From Nocardia sp. SYP-A9097 (GTDB lineage Bacteria > Actinomycetota > Actinomycetes > Mycobacteriales > Mycobacteriaceae), in the NCBI RefSeq assembly GCF_009649815.1, contig NZ_WJIC01000037.1, forward strand, positions 1 to 60,549: a DNA stretch of 60,549 nucleotides. The letters run 5' to 3'. Below are positions 16,459 to 24,520 of the stretch, piece by piece. The position numbers and the translations under genes are program-made. How positions within the stretch are numbered: position 1 is the stretch's first letter; each line of letters starts with the position of its first letter. Under the pieces are notes generated by a model. That model saw nothing but the letters and a program-made list of their open reading frames with translations. It was not told where the DNA came from and ran no database searches.

Positions 16459-18105
16459 TCACCGGGAGGCTCCTGTGGGGCGGGACACGTATTCGCGCGC
16501 GAGTGCGATCGCGTCCGGGGTGTGGTCGAACAGGGGTGCTTCACCGTCGCCGGGCAGTGCTCCGATCGCTGCCAGCCGCTGGCGATGATCGGCCCGCAGT
16601 CCGGACATGAGGACGGTGATGTGGCGGTGTTCGAGTTTGCCGATGGCGTCCTTGAGCACCAGCGCACCGGTGGTGTCGAGCGCGGTCATGCGGGACATCC
16701 GCAGGATGACCACCCGTACGTCGGACACCTCGGCCAGTTCGAGCAGGAACCGGTGGGCGGCGGCGAAGAACAGCGGCCCCTCGATGCGATAGGCCACGAT
16801 GTGATCGTGCAGCAGGGCGTGCTCCTCGGCCACGTGATCGGAGTCGTCGAGCGGAACCTGTTCCAGCCGAGCCTCTTTCGCGATAGACCGCACCGCGAGC
16901 ACCACCGCGATACCGACGCCGACAGCGACCGCGGTCACCAGGTCCAGCGCGACGGTGACCGCGAAAGTCACGACCATGATGAGCGCATCACCCTTGGAGG
17001 CGCGGGCGATCGCCGCCAGCGATGCCGTCTCGACCATCCGCATGGTGGTGGCCAGCAGCACCCCGGCCAGCGCGGCCAGCGGAATATCGGCGACCAGTGA
17101 TGCGGCCAGGTAGATGATCGCGGCCAGCACCGCCGCGTGGGTGAGCGCCGCGAGCCGGGTGCGCCCGCCGGAGCGCACGTTCACCGCGGTGCGCGCGATC
17201 GCACCGGTCGCGGGCACGCCCCCGAACAGCGGTGCGGCGATATTGGCCAGACCTTGGCCGAGCAATTCGCGGTCGGGATCGTGGCGGGTGCCCACGGCCA
17301 TCGAATCCGCGGCCGTCGCCGAGAGCAGCGACTCCAGCGCGGCCAGCGCGGCGACCGCCAGCGCGGGTGCCACCAGCGACGCCAACTGATCGAAGTGGAC
17401 GAATCCGATACTGGGAGCCGGTAATCCGGAGGGGATCGTTCCGATGAGCGCCAGATCGAGATCGAATATCCGCGCCGCGACGGTGGCCAGTGCCACCGCG
17501 ACCAGCGCGAACGGAAGTTTCGGCAGATACCGGCCGCCCACCAGCATGGCCGCGGCCACCAGCAGTGCGGTCGCCAGAGATACGTGGCTCGGCGTCGAGA
17601 CATATTGCCGGACCGCGTCGAAGGCCACCTGCCACACCTTGTCACCCTGCGCGTGCGCGACGCCGAGCGCTGCCGGGAACTGTTGCAGCGCAATGACTAC
17701 CGCGATACCTGCGGTGAATCCCTCGATCACCGGGGCCGGCATGTATCGAACTGCCCTGCCGACCCCGGCGATCGCGAGCACCACCAGTACGAGGCCGGCA
17801 AGCAGCCCCACCGCCAGCACCCCGCTCCCCCCGAACCGGTGGAAGATCGGAACCAGCACCACCGTCATCGCACCGGTCGGCCCGGAAACCTGAAAACGGG
17901 AGCCACCGAAGACCGCGGCCACCGCGCCCGCGATCACGGCGGTGGCCAGCCCGGCGGCCGCGCCCATCCCCGAACTGATTCCGAAACCCAGCGCCAGCGG
18001 CAAGGCGACCAAGGCGACGATCAGACCCGACAGCAGGTCCGCGCCGGGAGCACGGACCGCCGGCTTCCAATCGGACCAGTCCGGTAGAAGTGCGCGCACC
18101 GTCAT
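16459..18105 (-). CDS. SulP-family anion transporter with STAS domain
   Basis: 548 residues. About 11-12 transmembrane segments (residues 20-400) with the SulP signature around GFGISSGMGAAAGLATAVIAG, FQVSGPTGAMTVVL and a conserved ATGAIARTAVNVRSGG. A cytoplasmic STAS domain occupies roughly residues 430-530 (VRVVILRMSRMTALDTTGALVLKD). Transports sulfate, bicarbonate or similar anions; which one is not readable. Its start overlaps the pckG stop by 4 bp (ATGA), so translation is coupled; a bicarbonate link to PEP carboxykinase would make sense but is inference. Confidence 0.9.
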   Translation of the reverse strand: MTVRALLPDWSDWKPAVRAPGADLLSGLIVALVALPLALGFGISSGMGAAAGLATAVIAGAVAAVFGGSRFQVSGPTGAMTVVLVPIFHRFGGSGVLAVGLLAGLVLVVLAIAGVGRAVRYMPAPVIEGFTAGIAVVIALQQFPAALGVAHAQGDKVWQVAFDAVRQYVSTPSHVSLATALLVAAAMLVGGRYLPKLPFALVAVALATVAARIFDLDLALIGTIPSGLPAPSIGFVHFDQLASLVAPALAVAALAALESLLSATAADSMAVGTRHDPDRELLGQGLANIAAPLFGGVPATGAIARTAVNVRSGGRTRLAALTHAAVLAAIIYLAASLVADIPLAALAGVLLATTMRMVETASLAAIARASKGDALIMVVTFAVTVALDLVTAVAVGVGIAVVLAVRSIAKEARLEQVPLDDSDHVAEEHALLHDHIVAYRIEGPLFFAAAHRFLLELAEVSDVRVVILRMSRMTALDTTGALVLKDAIGKLEHRHITVLMSGLRADHRQRLAAIGALPGDGEAPLFDHTPDAIALAREYVSRPTGASR

Positions 18106-19934
18106 AGTTTTCGAGCCAGCCGGAGCTTCAGCGCGGCGAGCTGTTCACGCAGGGTTTCGGGGAGCCGGTTGCCGCCGATGCGGGCGTACCACTCGTCGAT
18201 GGATTCGGTTTCGGCCACCCATTCATCGGTGTCGACGGTGAGTGCGGCGGCGGCCAACTCGCGGTAGGAATCGGATAGCCCGGTCAGGTCGAGGTCGTCG
18301 GCGGTGGGGACGTACCCGATCGGCGTCTCGACCGCCTCGGCGGTGCCGTCGAGGCGTTCGAGCGCCCACTTGAGCACGCGCACATTGTCACCGAATCCGG
18401 GCCACAGGAATTTGCCGTCGGCGCTGCGTCGGAACCAGTTGACCTGGAAGATCTTCGGCAACTTCGCCGGATCCGCGGCCTCGCCCAGCTTCAGCCAGTG
18501 CGCGAAGTAGTCGCCCACGTTGTAACCCAGGAACGGCAGCATCGCCATCGGATCGCGGCGCACCACACCGACCTGACCGGCCGCGGCCGCGGTGGTCTCC
18601 GAGGACAGCACCGAGGCGGTGAACATCCCGTGCTCCCAGTCGAACGACTCGGACACCAGCGGGATCGTGGTGGCCCGGCGGCCACCGAAGAAGATCGCCG
18701 AAATCGGCACCCCGGTGGGGTCATTCCACTCCGGGGCGACCGACGGGCACTGCTCGATCGGGGTGCAGTAGCGCGAATTCGGGTGTGCGGCAGGGGTTCC
18801 CGAGGCGGGAGACCAATCCTGGCCGCGCCAGTCGATCAAGTGTGCCGGCGCCTCGTCCGTCAGGCCCTCCCACCACACATCACCGTCATCGGTGCGAGCG
18901 GTATTGGTGAAGATCGAATTGCCGACCTCGATGGTGGCGATGGCGTTCGGATTGGTCTTCGCGCCGGTACCCGGGGCGACGCCGAAGAATCCGGCTTCGG
19001 GGTTCACCGCGTACAGCCGGCCATCCGCGCCGAACCGCATCCACGCGATATCGTCGCCGATCGTCTCGGCCTTCCACCCGGGCAAGGCGGGTTCGAGCAT
19101 CGCGAGATTGGTCTTGCCACACGAGGACGGGAACGCCGCGGCGACGTAGTGCGTATTCCCTTGCGGGGAGGTGAGTTTGAGGATGAGCATGTGCTCGGCC
19201 AGCCAGCCCTCGTCGCGCCCGAGTACCGAGGCGATGCGCAGCGCGAAGCACTTCTTGCCCAGCAGCGCGTTGCCGCCGTAGCCCGAGCCGTAGGACCAGA
19301 TGGTGCGAGTCTCGGGGAAGTGCGCGATGTACTTGGTCTTGTCACACGGCCACGCGACATCGTCCTGCCCGTCGGCCAGCGGCGCGCCCACCGAGTGCAG
19401 GCAGCGCACGAATTCTGTTCCTGCGGTGAGCTTTTCCCATACCGGGGTACCCGAGCGGGTCATCACCCGCATGGACACCGCCACATACTCCGAATCGGTG
19501 ACCTGCACACCGAATTTCGGCTCGGCCGCATCCAAAGGCCCCATGCAGAAGGCGATTACGTACATCGTCCGTCCGGCCATCGCGCCGCGGTAGTGCTCGG
19601 TCATCACCGTCTGCATATCGAGCGGATCGACCCAGTTGTTCGTCGGACCGGCATCGGCCTTGTCCTCGGAACAAATGAAGGTGCGATCCTCCACCCGTGC
19701 CACGTCCTCGGGATCGGAGACGCACCAGAAGGAGTTCGGCTTGGCGGTCAACGGCACGAAGGTGCCCTTCTCGACCAGCGATGCGGTGAGCCGGTCCCAT
19801 TCGTCGCGGCTGCCGTCGGCGAACACGATGCGGTCCGGCGCGGTCAGCTCGGCGACCTCCGCCACCCACGCCAGGATGCCTTCGTGGGTCGTCGGTGCCT
19901 GCAGGGTTACGACGGCGTCGGGATGGTCGGTCAC
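18102..19934 (-). CDS. pckG: Phosphoenolpyruvate carboxykinase (GTP)
   Basis: 610 residues, full length. Catalyses oxaloacetate + GTP to PEP + CO2 + GDP (gluconeogenesis or the reverse). The active-site P-loop FPSSCGKTNLAML contains the reactive Cys, with GDDIAWM and the Mn/GTP segments WSYGSGYGGNALLGKKC and PNSRYCTPIEQCP. Intact, unlike the second partial copy at 15112. SulP follows with an ATGA overlap; an ArsR gene lies 94 bp upstream on the same strand, and an inverted repeat between them resembles the ArsR operator, so ArsR control is plausible. Confidence 0.95.
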   Translation of the reverse strand: MTDHPDAVVTLQAPTTHEGILAWVAEVAELTAPDRIVFADGSRDEWDRLTASLVEKGTFVPLTAKPNSFWCVSDPEDVARVEDRTFICSEDKADAGPTNNWVDPLDMQTVMTEHYRGAMAGRTMYVIAFCMGPLDAAEPKFGVQVTDSEYVAVSMRVMTRSGTPVWEKLTAGTEFVRCLHSVGAPLADGQDDVAWPCDKTKYIAHFPETRTIWSYGSGYGGNALLGKKCFALRIASVLGRDEGWLAEHMLILKLTSPQGNTHYVAAAFPSSCGKTNLAMLEPALPGWKAETIGDDIAWMRFGADGRLYAVNPEAGFFGVAPGTGAKTNPNAIATIEVGNSIFTNTARTDDGDVWWEGLTDEAPAHLIDWRGQDWSPASGTPAAHPNSRYCTPIEQCPSVAPEWNDPTGVPISAIFFGGRRATTIPLVSESFDWEHGMFTASVLSSETTAAAAGQVGVVRRDPMAMLPFLGYNVGDYFAHWLKLGEAADPAKLPKIFQVNWFRRSADGKFLWPGFGDNVRVLKWALERLDGTAEAVETPIGYVPTADDLDLTGLSDSYRELAAAALTVDTDEWVAETESIDEWYARIGGNRLPETLREQLAALKLRLARKL

Positions 19935-19966
19935 GAATTCTCTCCTTCAGGAAGCTACTAGATATT

Positions 19967-19982
19967 CAGTTTAGAAAGACTG
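19967..19982. promoter_or_regulatory. Candidate ArsR operator before pckG
   Basis: CAGT-N8-ACTG, embedded in ATTCAGTTTAGAAAGACTG. The core AGTTTAGAAA closely matches AGTTTAGCAA in the arsR promoter at 20419. It lies about 35 bp before the pckG start. Confidence 0.45.
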
Positions 19983-20028
19983 CAATCAGTGAAGGTAAGC
20001 AGTCCCCTCGAACACGCGGAAAACCTTC

Positions 20029-20358
20029 CTACGCGGACTGGTCCAATGCCTCGGCCTGTCCGGCGACAACCTCGGTGAGGATCACCCGCGCTGCCGCCAA
20101 AAGCTCGGCGACCTGGGGCGATGTCAGCTCGTAGGTGACCGAGAGGCCCTCCCGGCGCGCGACCACCAATCCGGCGCGGCGCAGGATGGAAAGCTGCTGC
20201 GACAGATTCGCGGGCTCCACGCCGATCTCATCCAGCATCTGCGAGACCGCGTACTGGCGTTCGCTGAGCAGTTCCAACACCCGGATTCGCACGGGATGCC
20301 CCAGCGTTTTGAAGAAGTCGGCCTTCATCTGATAGAGCGGCCTGCTCAATCCGGGCAT
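20029..20358 (-). CDS. ArsR-family regulator (Rv0081-like), copy 1
   Basis: 109 residues from the ATG at 20358, which has GGAAGG upstream; two further upstream starts exist. Winged-helix core: FFKTLGHPVRIRVLELLSER, VEPANLSQQLSILRRAGLVVARREG. No metal-binding Cys cluster is visible, so it is unlikely to be an arsenite sensor. It closely resembles the Rv0081 group, which in M. tuberculosis controls a hypoxia/formate-hydrogenlyase-like locus. It is about 75% similar by eye to the copy at 20808. Probably autoregulated and acting on pckG-sulP. Confidence 0.88.
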   Translation of the reverse strand: MPGLSRPLYQMKADFFKTLGHPVRIRVLELLSERQYAVSQMLDEIGVEPANLSQQLSILRRAGLVVARREGLSVTYELTSPQVAELLAAARVILTEVVAGQAEALDQSA

Positions 20359-20414
20359 GTGCAAGCCACCTTCCATCGACAACACAGTGGCGGCACACAA
20401 CCGGCCTACCGATT

Positions 20415-20443
20415 GCATAGTTTAGCAAACAGTACAACTATGC
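20415..20443. promoter_or_regulatory. Inverted repeat, candidate ArsR operator/promoter
   Basis: GCATAGTT (20415-20422) and AACTATGC (20436-20443) form a perfect 8-bp inverted repeat with a 13-bp AT-rich spacer that includes TTTAGCAAAC. Position just upstream of the ArsR start fits autoregulation. Confidence 0.55.
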
Positions 20444-20580
20444 GAACGTCCGAGCGCCCGTAACGTCGATGCCGGGAACACCCCGCGCTGCCGGTCGAAG
20501 GACCTGTCGCGAGCGAATTCGCCGGCTCGGTGAGTCCGGGGCGCGAATCGGTATTCTGTTGGGGCAGAGTGGCTTTGGTT

Positions 20581-20811
20581 TCAGATGGTGATGGTGATGA
20601 TGTCGTGGGTGGTGGTCAGTTCCTTGGCGTTGTAGCGCTGGCTACGGATGGCGTCTTCGATGATTTGGGTCTTGTCGCCGCAGAACATCACAACGGCGAG
20701 ACGGCGCGGATCGATGACCTGTACGACCGCGTGCTCGGAGACCGTCGTATGGGCCAGTTCGGTCAATTCGAGGTGGCTGATGGCGTTCTCGAGTGCGTTG
20801 ATGGTGGTCAT
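20581..20811 (-). CDS. Small hypothetical protein coupled to ArsR copy 2
   Basis: 76 residues (MTTINALENAISHLELTELAHTTVSEHAVV...). Its ATG overlaps the ArsR stop as ATGA, so it is translationally coupled. Soluble, mixed alpha/beta by eye, with one Cys and several His residues (ELAHTTVSEHAVV, CGDKTQIIEDA). I do not recognise a family. The tight coupling suggests a role linked to the regulator, for example as an effector sensor, but nothing in the sequence proves it. Confidence 0.6.
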   Translation of the reverse strand: MTTINALENAISHLELTELAHTTVSEHAVVQVIDPRRLAVVMFCGDKTQIIEDAIRSQRYNAKELTTTHDIITITI

Positions 20812-21167
20812 CGGCGTCCTTCCGTCAGCATGGCTGGCTCGGGTAGATCCTCGAGTAGTTCGGCTTGTCCCGCGACCACGCCGGTGAGGATCGCCCGCGC
20901 GACGATCAGCAGTTCGGCAACCCGGGGTGAGGTCAAGGCGTAAGAAACCGAGAGTCCTTCGCGGCGAGCGGTGACCAGGCCGGTACGGCGCAGAATCGCC
21001 AACTGCTGTGACAGGTTCGCGGGCTCGATACCCACCTCGGGCAACATCTCCGAGACGGCGTAATTGCGTTCGCTGAGTAGTTCCAGCACGCGGATCCGGG
21101 CAGGATGGCCCAGGGTTTTGAAGAAGTCGGCTTTCATCCGGTAGAGCGGCCGGTGTCCATCCATCAT
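20808..21167 (-). CDS. ArsR-family regulator (Rv0081-like), copy 2
   Basis: 119 residues. Same winged-helix core as copy 1: PLYRMKADFFKTLGHPARIRVLELLSERNYAVSEML, IEPANLSQQLAILRRTGLVTARREGLSVSYALTSPRVAELL. The two genes are tandem on the minus strand, 450 bp apart, and look like a duplication that then diverged. A 76-residue protein is coupled downstream. An AT-rich inverted repeat at 21206-21223 precedes the start. No metal-site Cys pairs. Confidence 0.88.
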   Translation of the reverse strand: MMDGHRPLYRMKADFFKTLGHPARIRVLELLSERNYAVSEMLPEVGIEPANLSQQLAILRRTGLVTARREGLSVSYALTSPRVAELLIVARAILTGVVAGQAELLEDLPEPAMLTEGRR

Positions 21168-21205
21168 GGTTGTCCTCGCTCTCCGGGAAGTCGACCATCG
21201 TGAAT

Positions 21206-21223
21206 CTTAGTTTCTAATCTAAG
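21206..21223. promoter_or_regulatory. Inverted repeat upstream of ArsR copy 2
   Basis: CTTAG-N8-CTAAG in an AT-rich patch (TTAGTTTCTAATCTAAG), about 40-55 bp before the ArsR start. The arm spacing equals that of the CAGT-N8-ACTG site before pckG. Confidence 0.4.
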
Positions 21224-21373
21224 CAACTTGATTGATCAACAGGGGTGGATTCGAGGGTGCTCCGCGTGTCGTGATGCCCAGTTGCTAACATTCGCAATTA
21301 GGTCGCGAGGTTCGCGTCCGGTTGCTCCGCCGACTGGCGGGACATACGCGCTCGCGACTGTAGGAATCCGCCC

Positions 21374-21766
21374 ATGAGTACCCACGCCCAACGGCGAAAG
21401 CCGAACCTCGCCCAGTACCTGGCCTATTGCTACGGGTACGTGCTGCCGGTGTCCATGCGCGACTGGGTGCGTCATGATCTGGCGGGGAAGGGCGCGACAA
21501 GGCGAATGATTGTTCGGGCAACCATTCCCTGCATCCTGCTGCTGGCACCGATGCTGCTGATCCGGACATCGCTCTACGTGCACGTCAGCATGACGCTGCC
21601 GATCCTCATCCCGTTCATCTACTTCGCCGTCGCGCTCAACACCGTCCACCGGCGCCACCGACTCGTCCAGCACGGACTCGATCCCGCCCTAGCCGACGAA
21701 CTCTCCCGCGAGCGCGACGCCCACCTTCGCCGCGCCTACGAGCAGCGCTACGGCCCGCGCCCGTAG
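21374..21766 (+). CDS. DUF5313-like small membrane protein
   Basis: 130 residues. N-terminal charged segment NLAQYLAYCYGYVLPVSMRDWVRHDLAGKGATRRMIVR, two hydrophobic helices (about 55-70 and 76-93), then a charged tail with LVQHGLDPALADELSRERDAHLRRAYEQRYGP. This layout matches the actinobacterial DUF5313 family as I remember it. Function unknown. Stands alone, just before the CRISPR repeats. Confidence 0.7.
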   Translation: MSTHAQRRKPNLAQYLAYCYGYVLPVSMRDWVRHDLAGKGATRRMIVRATIPCILLLAPMLLIRTSLYVHVSMTLPILIPFIYFAVALNTVHRRHRLVQHGLDPALADELSRERDAHLRRAYEQRYGPRP

Positions 21767-21803
21767 CAGCCTCGATATCGGGGGTTCACCGGTGAGTCGC
21801 GGG

Positions 21804-22080
21804 GTTGAGGTCCACGGAACCCCCGGGAGCATGCACCCCGTCGACGCGAGCCACCGCTTTACCAGGGCTCACCCCCGCACGCGCGGGGAGCATGACCTCC
21901 CGGTCGGTGACGAGTTGCTGCGAGCGGGCTCACCCCCGCACGCGCGGGGAGCATCGACGACAACGAACCATCTACCGCCGAAGCACGGGGCTCACCCCCG
22001 CACGCGCGGGGAGCATTGGGACACCGACTGGCCACCGAGCACGTACGTGGGCTCACCCCCGCACGCGGGGGGATGAGCCC
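21804..22080 (+). CRISPR. Small type I-E-like CRISPR array, orphan
   Basis: Three near-identical 29-nt repeats begin at 21865, 21926 and 21988 (start GGGCTCACCCCCGC, end CGGGGAGCAT), with spacers of 32 and 33 nt. A degenerate repeat at 21804-21832 keeps only the GGGAGCAT end yet leaves a 32-nt spacer. The last repeat, 22049-22080, follows a 32-nt spacer but is a palindrome: its left half is the forward repeat and its right half ends GATGAGCCC like the reverse repeat. No cas gene is in the window. Peptides rich in HPRTRGEH predicted here are artefacts of the repeats. Confidence 0.88.
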
Positions 22081-22114
22081 TTGACGAACGCCTCGGCCTT
22101 CCCAGGGAGCAAAC

Positions 22115-22139
22115 GTTCCCCGCGAGTGCGGGGGTTATC
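22115..22139 (-). repeat. Opposed, diverged CRISPR-like repeat
   Basis: GTTCCCCGCGAGTGCGGGGG followed by TTATC is the reverse orientation of an I-E-type repeat, with AC...GT changes from the array repeat. It lies 34 nt after the palindromic last repeat, about one spacer length, so it may be the first unit of a second, inverted array. Confidence 0.5.
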
Positions 22140-22464
22140 TGATTGGTGCGGATTGCTTGAGCAGTTCCTTGCGAAATGCAGATTTTTTTATCGGTCGAGT
22201 CCAAATGTATTGTGTATATCGGTAGTTTCCGATCAGGGCGTCGAGCATGTGATCATATTGCGCGCCAACCGATTCAGGGTCGGCCTGGTCGAACATCGAG
22301 TGCAGCGGGTTGCGGACCCCAGCCAGGAGGACTTCGGGGACACGTTCATCAGGTTCACCGGAACCGTAAAGAATCGACGTGGCGGGTCGGCGGCGGTGGT
22401 ATGTCGGCGAGAAGTACTGTGGCGGTGCGATATCGGGTGGGCGCGCCGCAGAATCCGGCGCCAT
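22135..22464 (-). CDS. Hypothetical protein beside the CRISPR array
   Basis: 109 residues if begun at the ATG at 22464 (MAPDSAARPPDIAPPQYF). Contains YGSGEPDERVPEVLLAGVRNPLHSMFDQADPESVGAQYDHMLDALIGNYRYTQY, which looks like genuine protein, with balanced composition and lower GC than its neighbours. No family recognised. No good ribosome site is seen, and the 3' end runs into the opposed CRISPR-like repeat, so it may be truncated. Confidence 0.35.
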   Translation of the reverse strand: MAPDSAARPPDIAPPQYFSPTYHRRRPATSILYGSGEPDERVPEVLLAGVRNPLHSMFDQADPESVGAQYDHMLDALIGNYRYTQYIWTRPIKKSAFRKELLKQSAPIR

Positions 22465-22560
22465 CGCGTAGTACTCGCGCCACTCGTGTTGCGGAGGTCC
22501 ACCGAATCCTGGAGGTACGGCTGATCTTTGGGCGCGAGGAGAACTCCGCTGTGACGTAGG
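22457..22560 (+). pseudogene. Tyrosine recombinase C-terminal remnant, copy A
   Basis: Reads STRATRVAEVHRILEVRLIFGREENSAVT then a stop. The copy at 34037-34269 reads STRATRVAEAHGIPAARLILGHEENSAITTQAYV, so this is the same integrase end in decayed form: the conserved LGH has become FGR and the Tyr region is lost. Evidence of a former integrated element within segment 1. Confidence 0.6.
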
Positions 22561-22635
22561 TAGGCCGCCAGTTGGCCAGCAGCGGCGACGAACATGTTGG
22601 TGCGCAAAGGGATCCGGCAGGGTATCCATTCAGTT

Positions 22636-22851
22636 CTAATGGGGCTGCGGTTGGGTTGCGGAGTAGGCGGTGCGGTTGGCTTCGAGATCTTCGCGTTCGA
22701 TGCGGGCCGTGATGCTCTCGACCGACCAGCACTTGCGGGTTGGAGTGGCAGATGCGCCGAGGTTCACTGCCGGAGCGATCAACACGAGGGCCCATGCCAG
22801 CAGTCCACCGATGGTGATACCGGCCAGGAACGGCAATACAACTGAGGACAT
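22636..22851 (-). CDS. Small membrane protein, unknown
   Basis: 71 residues from the ATG at 22851, with AGGAG six bases upstream; a longer start (22890) exists. One N-terminal hydrophobic segment (VVLPFLAGITIGGLLAWALVLIAPAV) then a charged tail with CWSVESITARIEREDLEANRTAY. No family recognised. It precedes nothing obvious in an operon; the DUF4254 gene lies 81 bp upstream on the same strand. Confidence 0.45.
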   Translation of the reverse strand: MSSVVLPFLAGITIGGLLAWALVLIAPAVNLGASATPTRKCWSVESITARIEREDLEANRTAYSATQPQPH

Positions 22852-22932
22852 CACGACTCCTAATCGACGAAAGGTATTGGTGGCAGTCATATTTGACTGT
22901 TTCCGCTGGTGCTGTCCGGACGAACCCGGTTC

Positions 22933-23355
22933 CTAGTGGGTGCGGGGTAGCCGCCTCCGTCCGGTCAGTACCTCGTCCTTCAGGTCCTCGTAGCCGACAG
23001 CCAGCTCGGCTAATCGCTCCCACGTATCCCGCAGTTCTTCTCCGCCTGTGCTTTTCAACGCTGCGCACGCGCATGCGGTGAATGCCGCGAGTCGATCGAT
23101 CACCGCGCCCAGGCTCTCGGTGTGGATTCGAGCGCCACCGTGAGACGGCGGTAGCTGCCGGCCGACCCATTGGTCGATGTCATGGATCAGGCTGACGCGC
23201 CGTTGTGCGAGTTCCGTTTCAGCGCGCTCTTCGGCCCCAGCCAGTTGTTCGTGAATCTCGGACAACTCGCTGGCCCAGTGCAGCAAAGGATGGCTGTTTT
23301 GGACATTGCCCCGGCACGCGGCGAGCAGTCCATGTTTGGCGGGTAGCAGGTCCAT
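22933..23355 (-). CDS. DUF4254 family protein
   Basis: 140 residues. Matches the actinobacterial DUF4254 pattern: LLAACRGNVQNSHPLLHWASELSEIH, RRVSLIHDIDQWV, HTESLGAVIDRLAAFTACACAAL, and the end WERLAELAVGYEDLKDEVLTGRRRLP. Soluble and helical. Function unknown; such genes often occur in accessory regions of Nocardia and Streptomyces next to XRE/DUF397 regulators, as here. Confidence 0.75.
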   Translation of the reverse strand: MDLLPAKHGLLAACRGNVQNSHPLLHWASELSEIHEQLAGAEERAETELAQRRVSLIHDIDQWVGRQLPPSHGGARIHTESLGAVIDRLAAFTACACAALKSTGGEELRDTWERLAELAVGYEDLKDEVLTGRRRLPRTH

Positions 23356-23604
23356 CAGTGGTCACCTCGGGGCGTCGCACAGATATCTGCGGTCATCGGC
23401 CTCACCTGCATCGGGTCATCGGCGGAGTGATATCAAACACTTTGCTGAACTATGTGTCAGGTTGTCACAGTGCAGGGCAACGTGCAAGAAAGTGGGTGGG
23501 TTGCGTTATTCGTCTTGATTGCCGCCAGCTCCGAGCGAGTCGGTCGATCCCGTGGCAGGATTCTGGTGTGACAGATCGTCACTGTGCCGCAACGGAGGTG
23601 TGAA

Positions 23605-24520
23605 GTGGTGTCGCAAGTGACGGGCGCGGCAACTAGCGAGAGGTTTTCTCCGTACAGTCGGCGCCTTCATCTGGGTGATTCGCTGCGTCGCCTCCGTCAG
23701 GAGGAGGCTGGCGGTCCGTCGACCCTGCAGGTCGCGAAGGCCATCGGGATGGATCGCACTCTTTTGACCAGGATCGAGACTGGCCAACGTCGGGTCGCTG
23801 CCGATGTCAGCATGACGATCGTCGAGCACCTCGGCGTCACTCAGCACTCGCCTCGATGGCAGGAGTTCTATGCGTTGGCTCGGGACGCTGCCCAGTCGGG
23901 GTGGTGGGAAAAGCCGGGCGTTCAAGGGTTTATCGCCGCGCCAAGCGCTGCCTGCGGATCTCGAAGCGGGTGCCGCCACCATCCGCTGGTACGACTTTGC
24001 TCTGATCCCTGGGCTGCTCCAGTCGCCGGCCTACCTGCGCGCGCGTCACGATGCTGCCATCACGAACGACCATTCCGCGGACAGCCCCGTGGAGGTTCGA
24101 GCTCGTGAACGTCGTCAGCAGGAGGTCTTTGTCCCCGGCGGCCCTCGAATCGAAGTCATTGTCGAGGAGACAGTCATTCGGCGACTTATGGTCCCGAGGG
24201 CGGCGATGCTCGAACAGCTCGAGCACCTGCTGAAACTCATCGACTCGAACGATCAGGTCGACTTCCGCATCCTTCCGGTCGGCGGCGAATTGCTCGGCTT
24301 GCGAGCGCCTCGATCACCTTGGGAGATATACGAATTCGCCTCCGGCGATCCGACCGCGGTAGTGGTTGAGTCGCTGACCGAGGATTTTCTCCTGCGTGAT
24401 CACGCTGAGGTCGCCAATCATAAGCGATTGTGGCGCAGGCTGTTCGAGATAGCTCTACCTCCGGACGAAAGCCGAGAACTTGTCGCCCGGAATGCCGAAA
24501 TTCTCACGAAGGAGCAGTAA
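23605..24520 (+). pseudogene. XRE/DUF5753 regulator, frameshifted
   Basis: Start GTG at 23605 or 23608, with GGAGG at 23594-23598. The N-terminal helix-turn-helix (LGDSLRRLRQEEAGGPSTLQVAKAIGMDRTLLTRIETGQR) is in one frame up to about 23915. The DUF5753 domain (LSPRQALPADLEAGAATIRWYDFALIPGLLQSPAYLRARH... to EILTKEQ) continues in the next frame. The break lies near GTTCAAGGGTTTATC (23917-23931). A single-base indel would restore a normal protein of about 300 residues, so a sequencing error is possible. The DUF397 partner follows with a TAATG overlap. Confidence 0.8.

Noticed and set aside
21792..22076. ORFs of 65-94 codons with HPRTRGEH-type repeats
   Set aside because: They are translations of the CRISPR repeats, a known annotation artefact.
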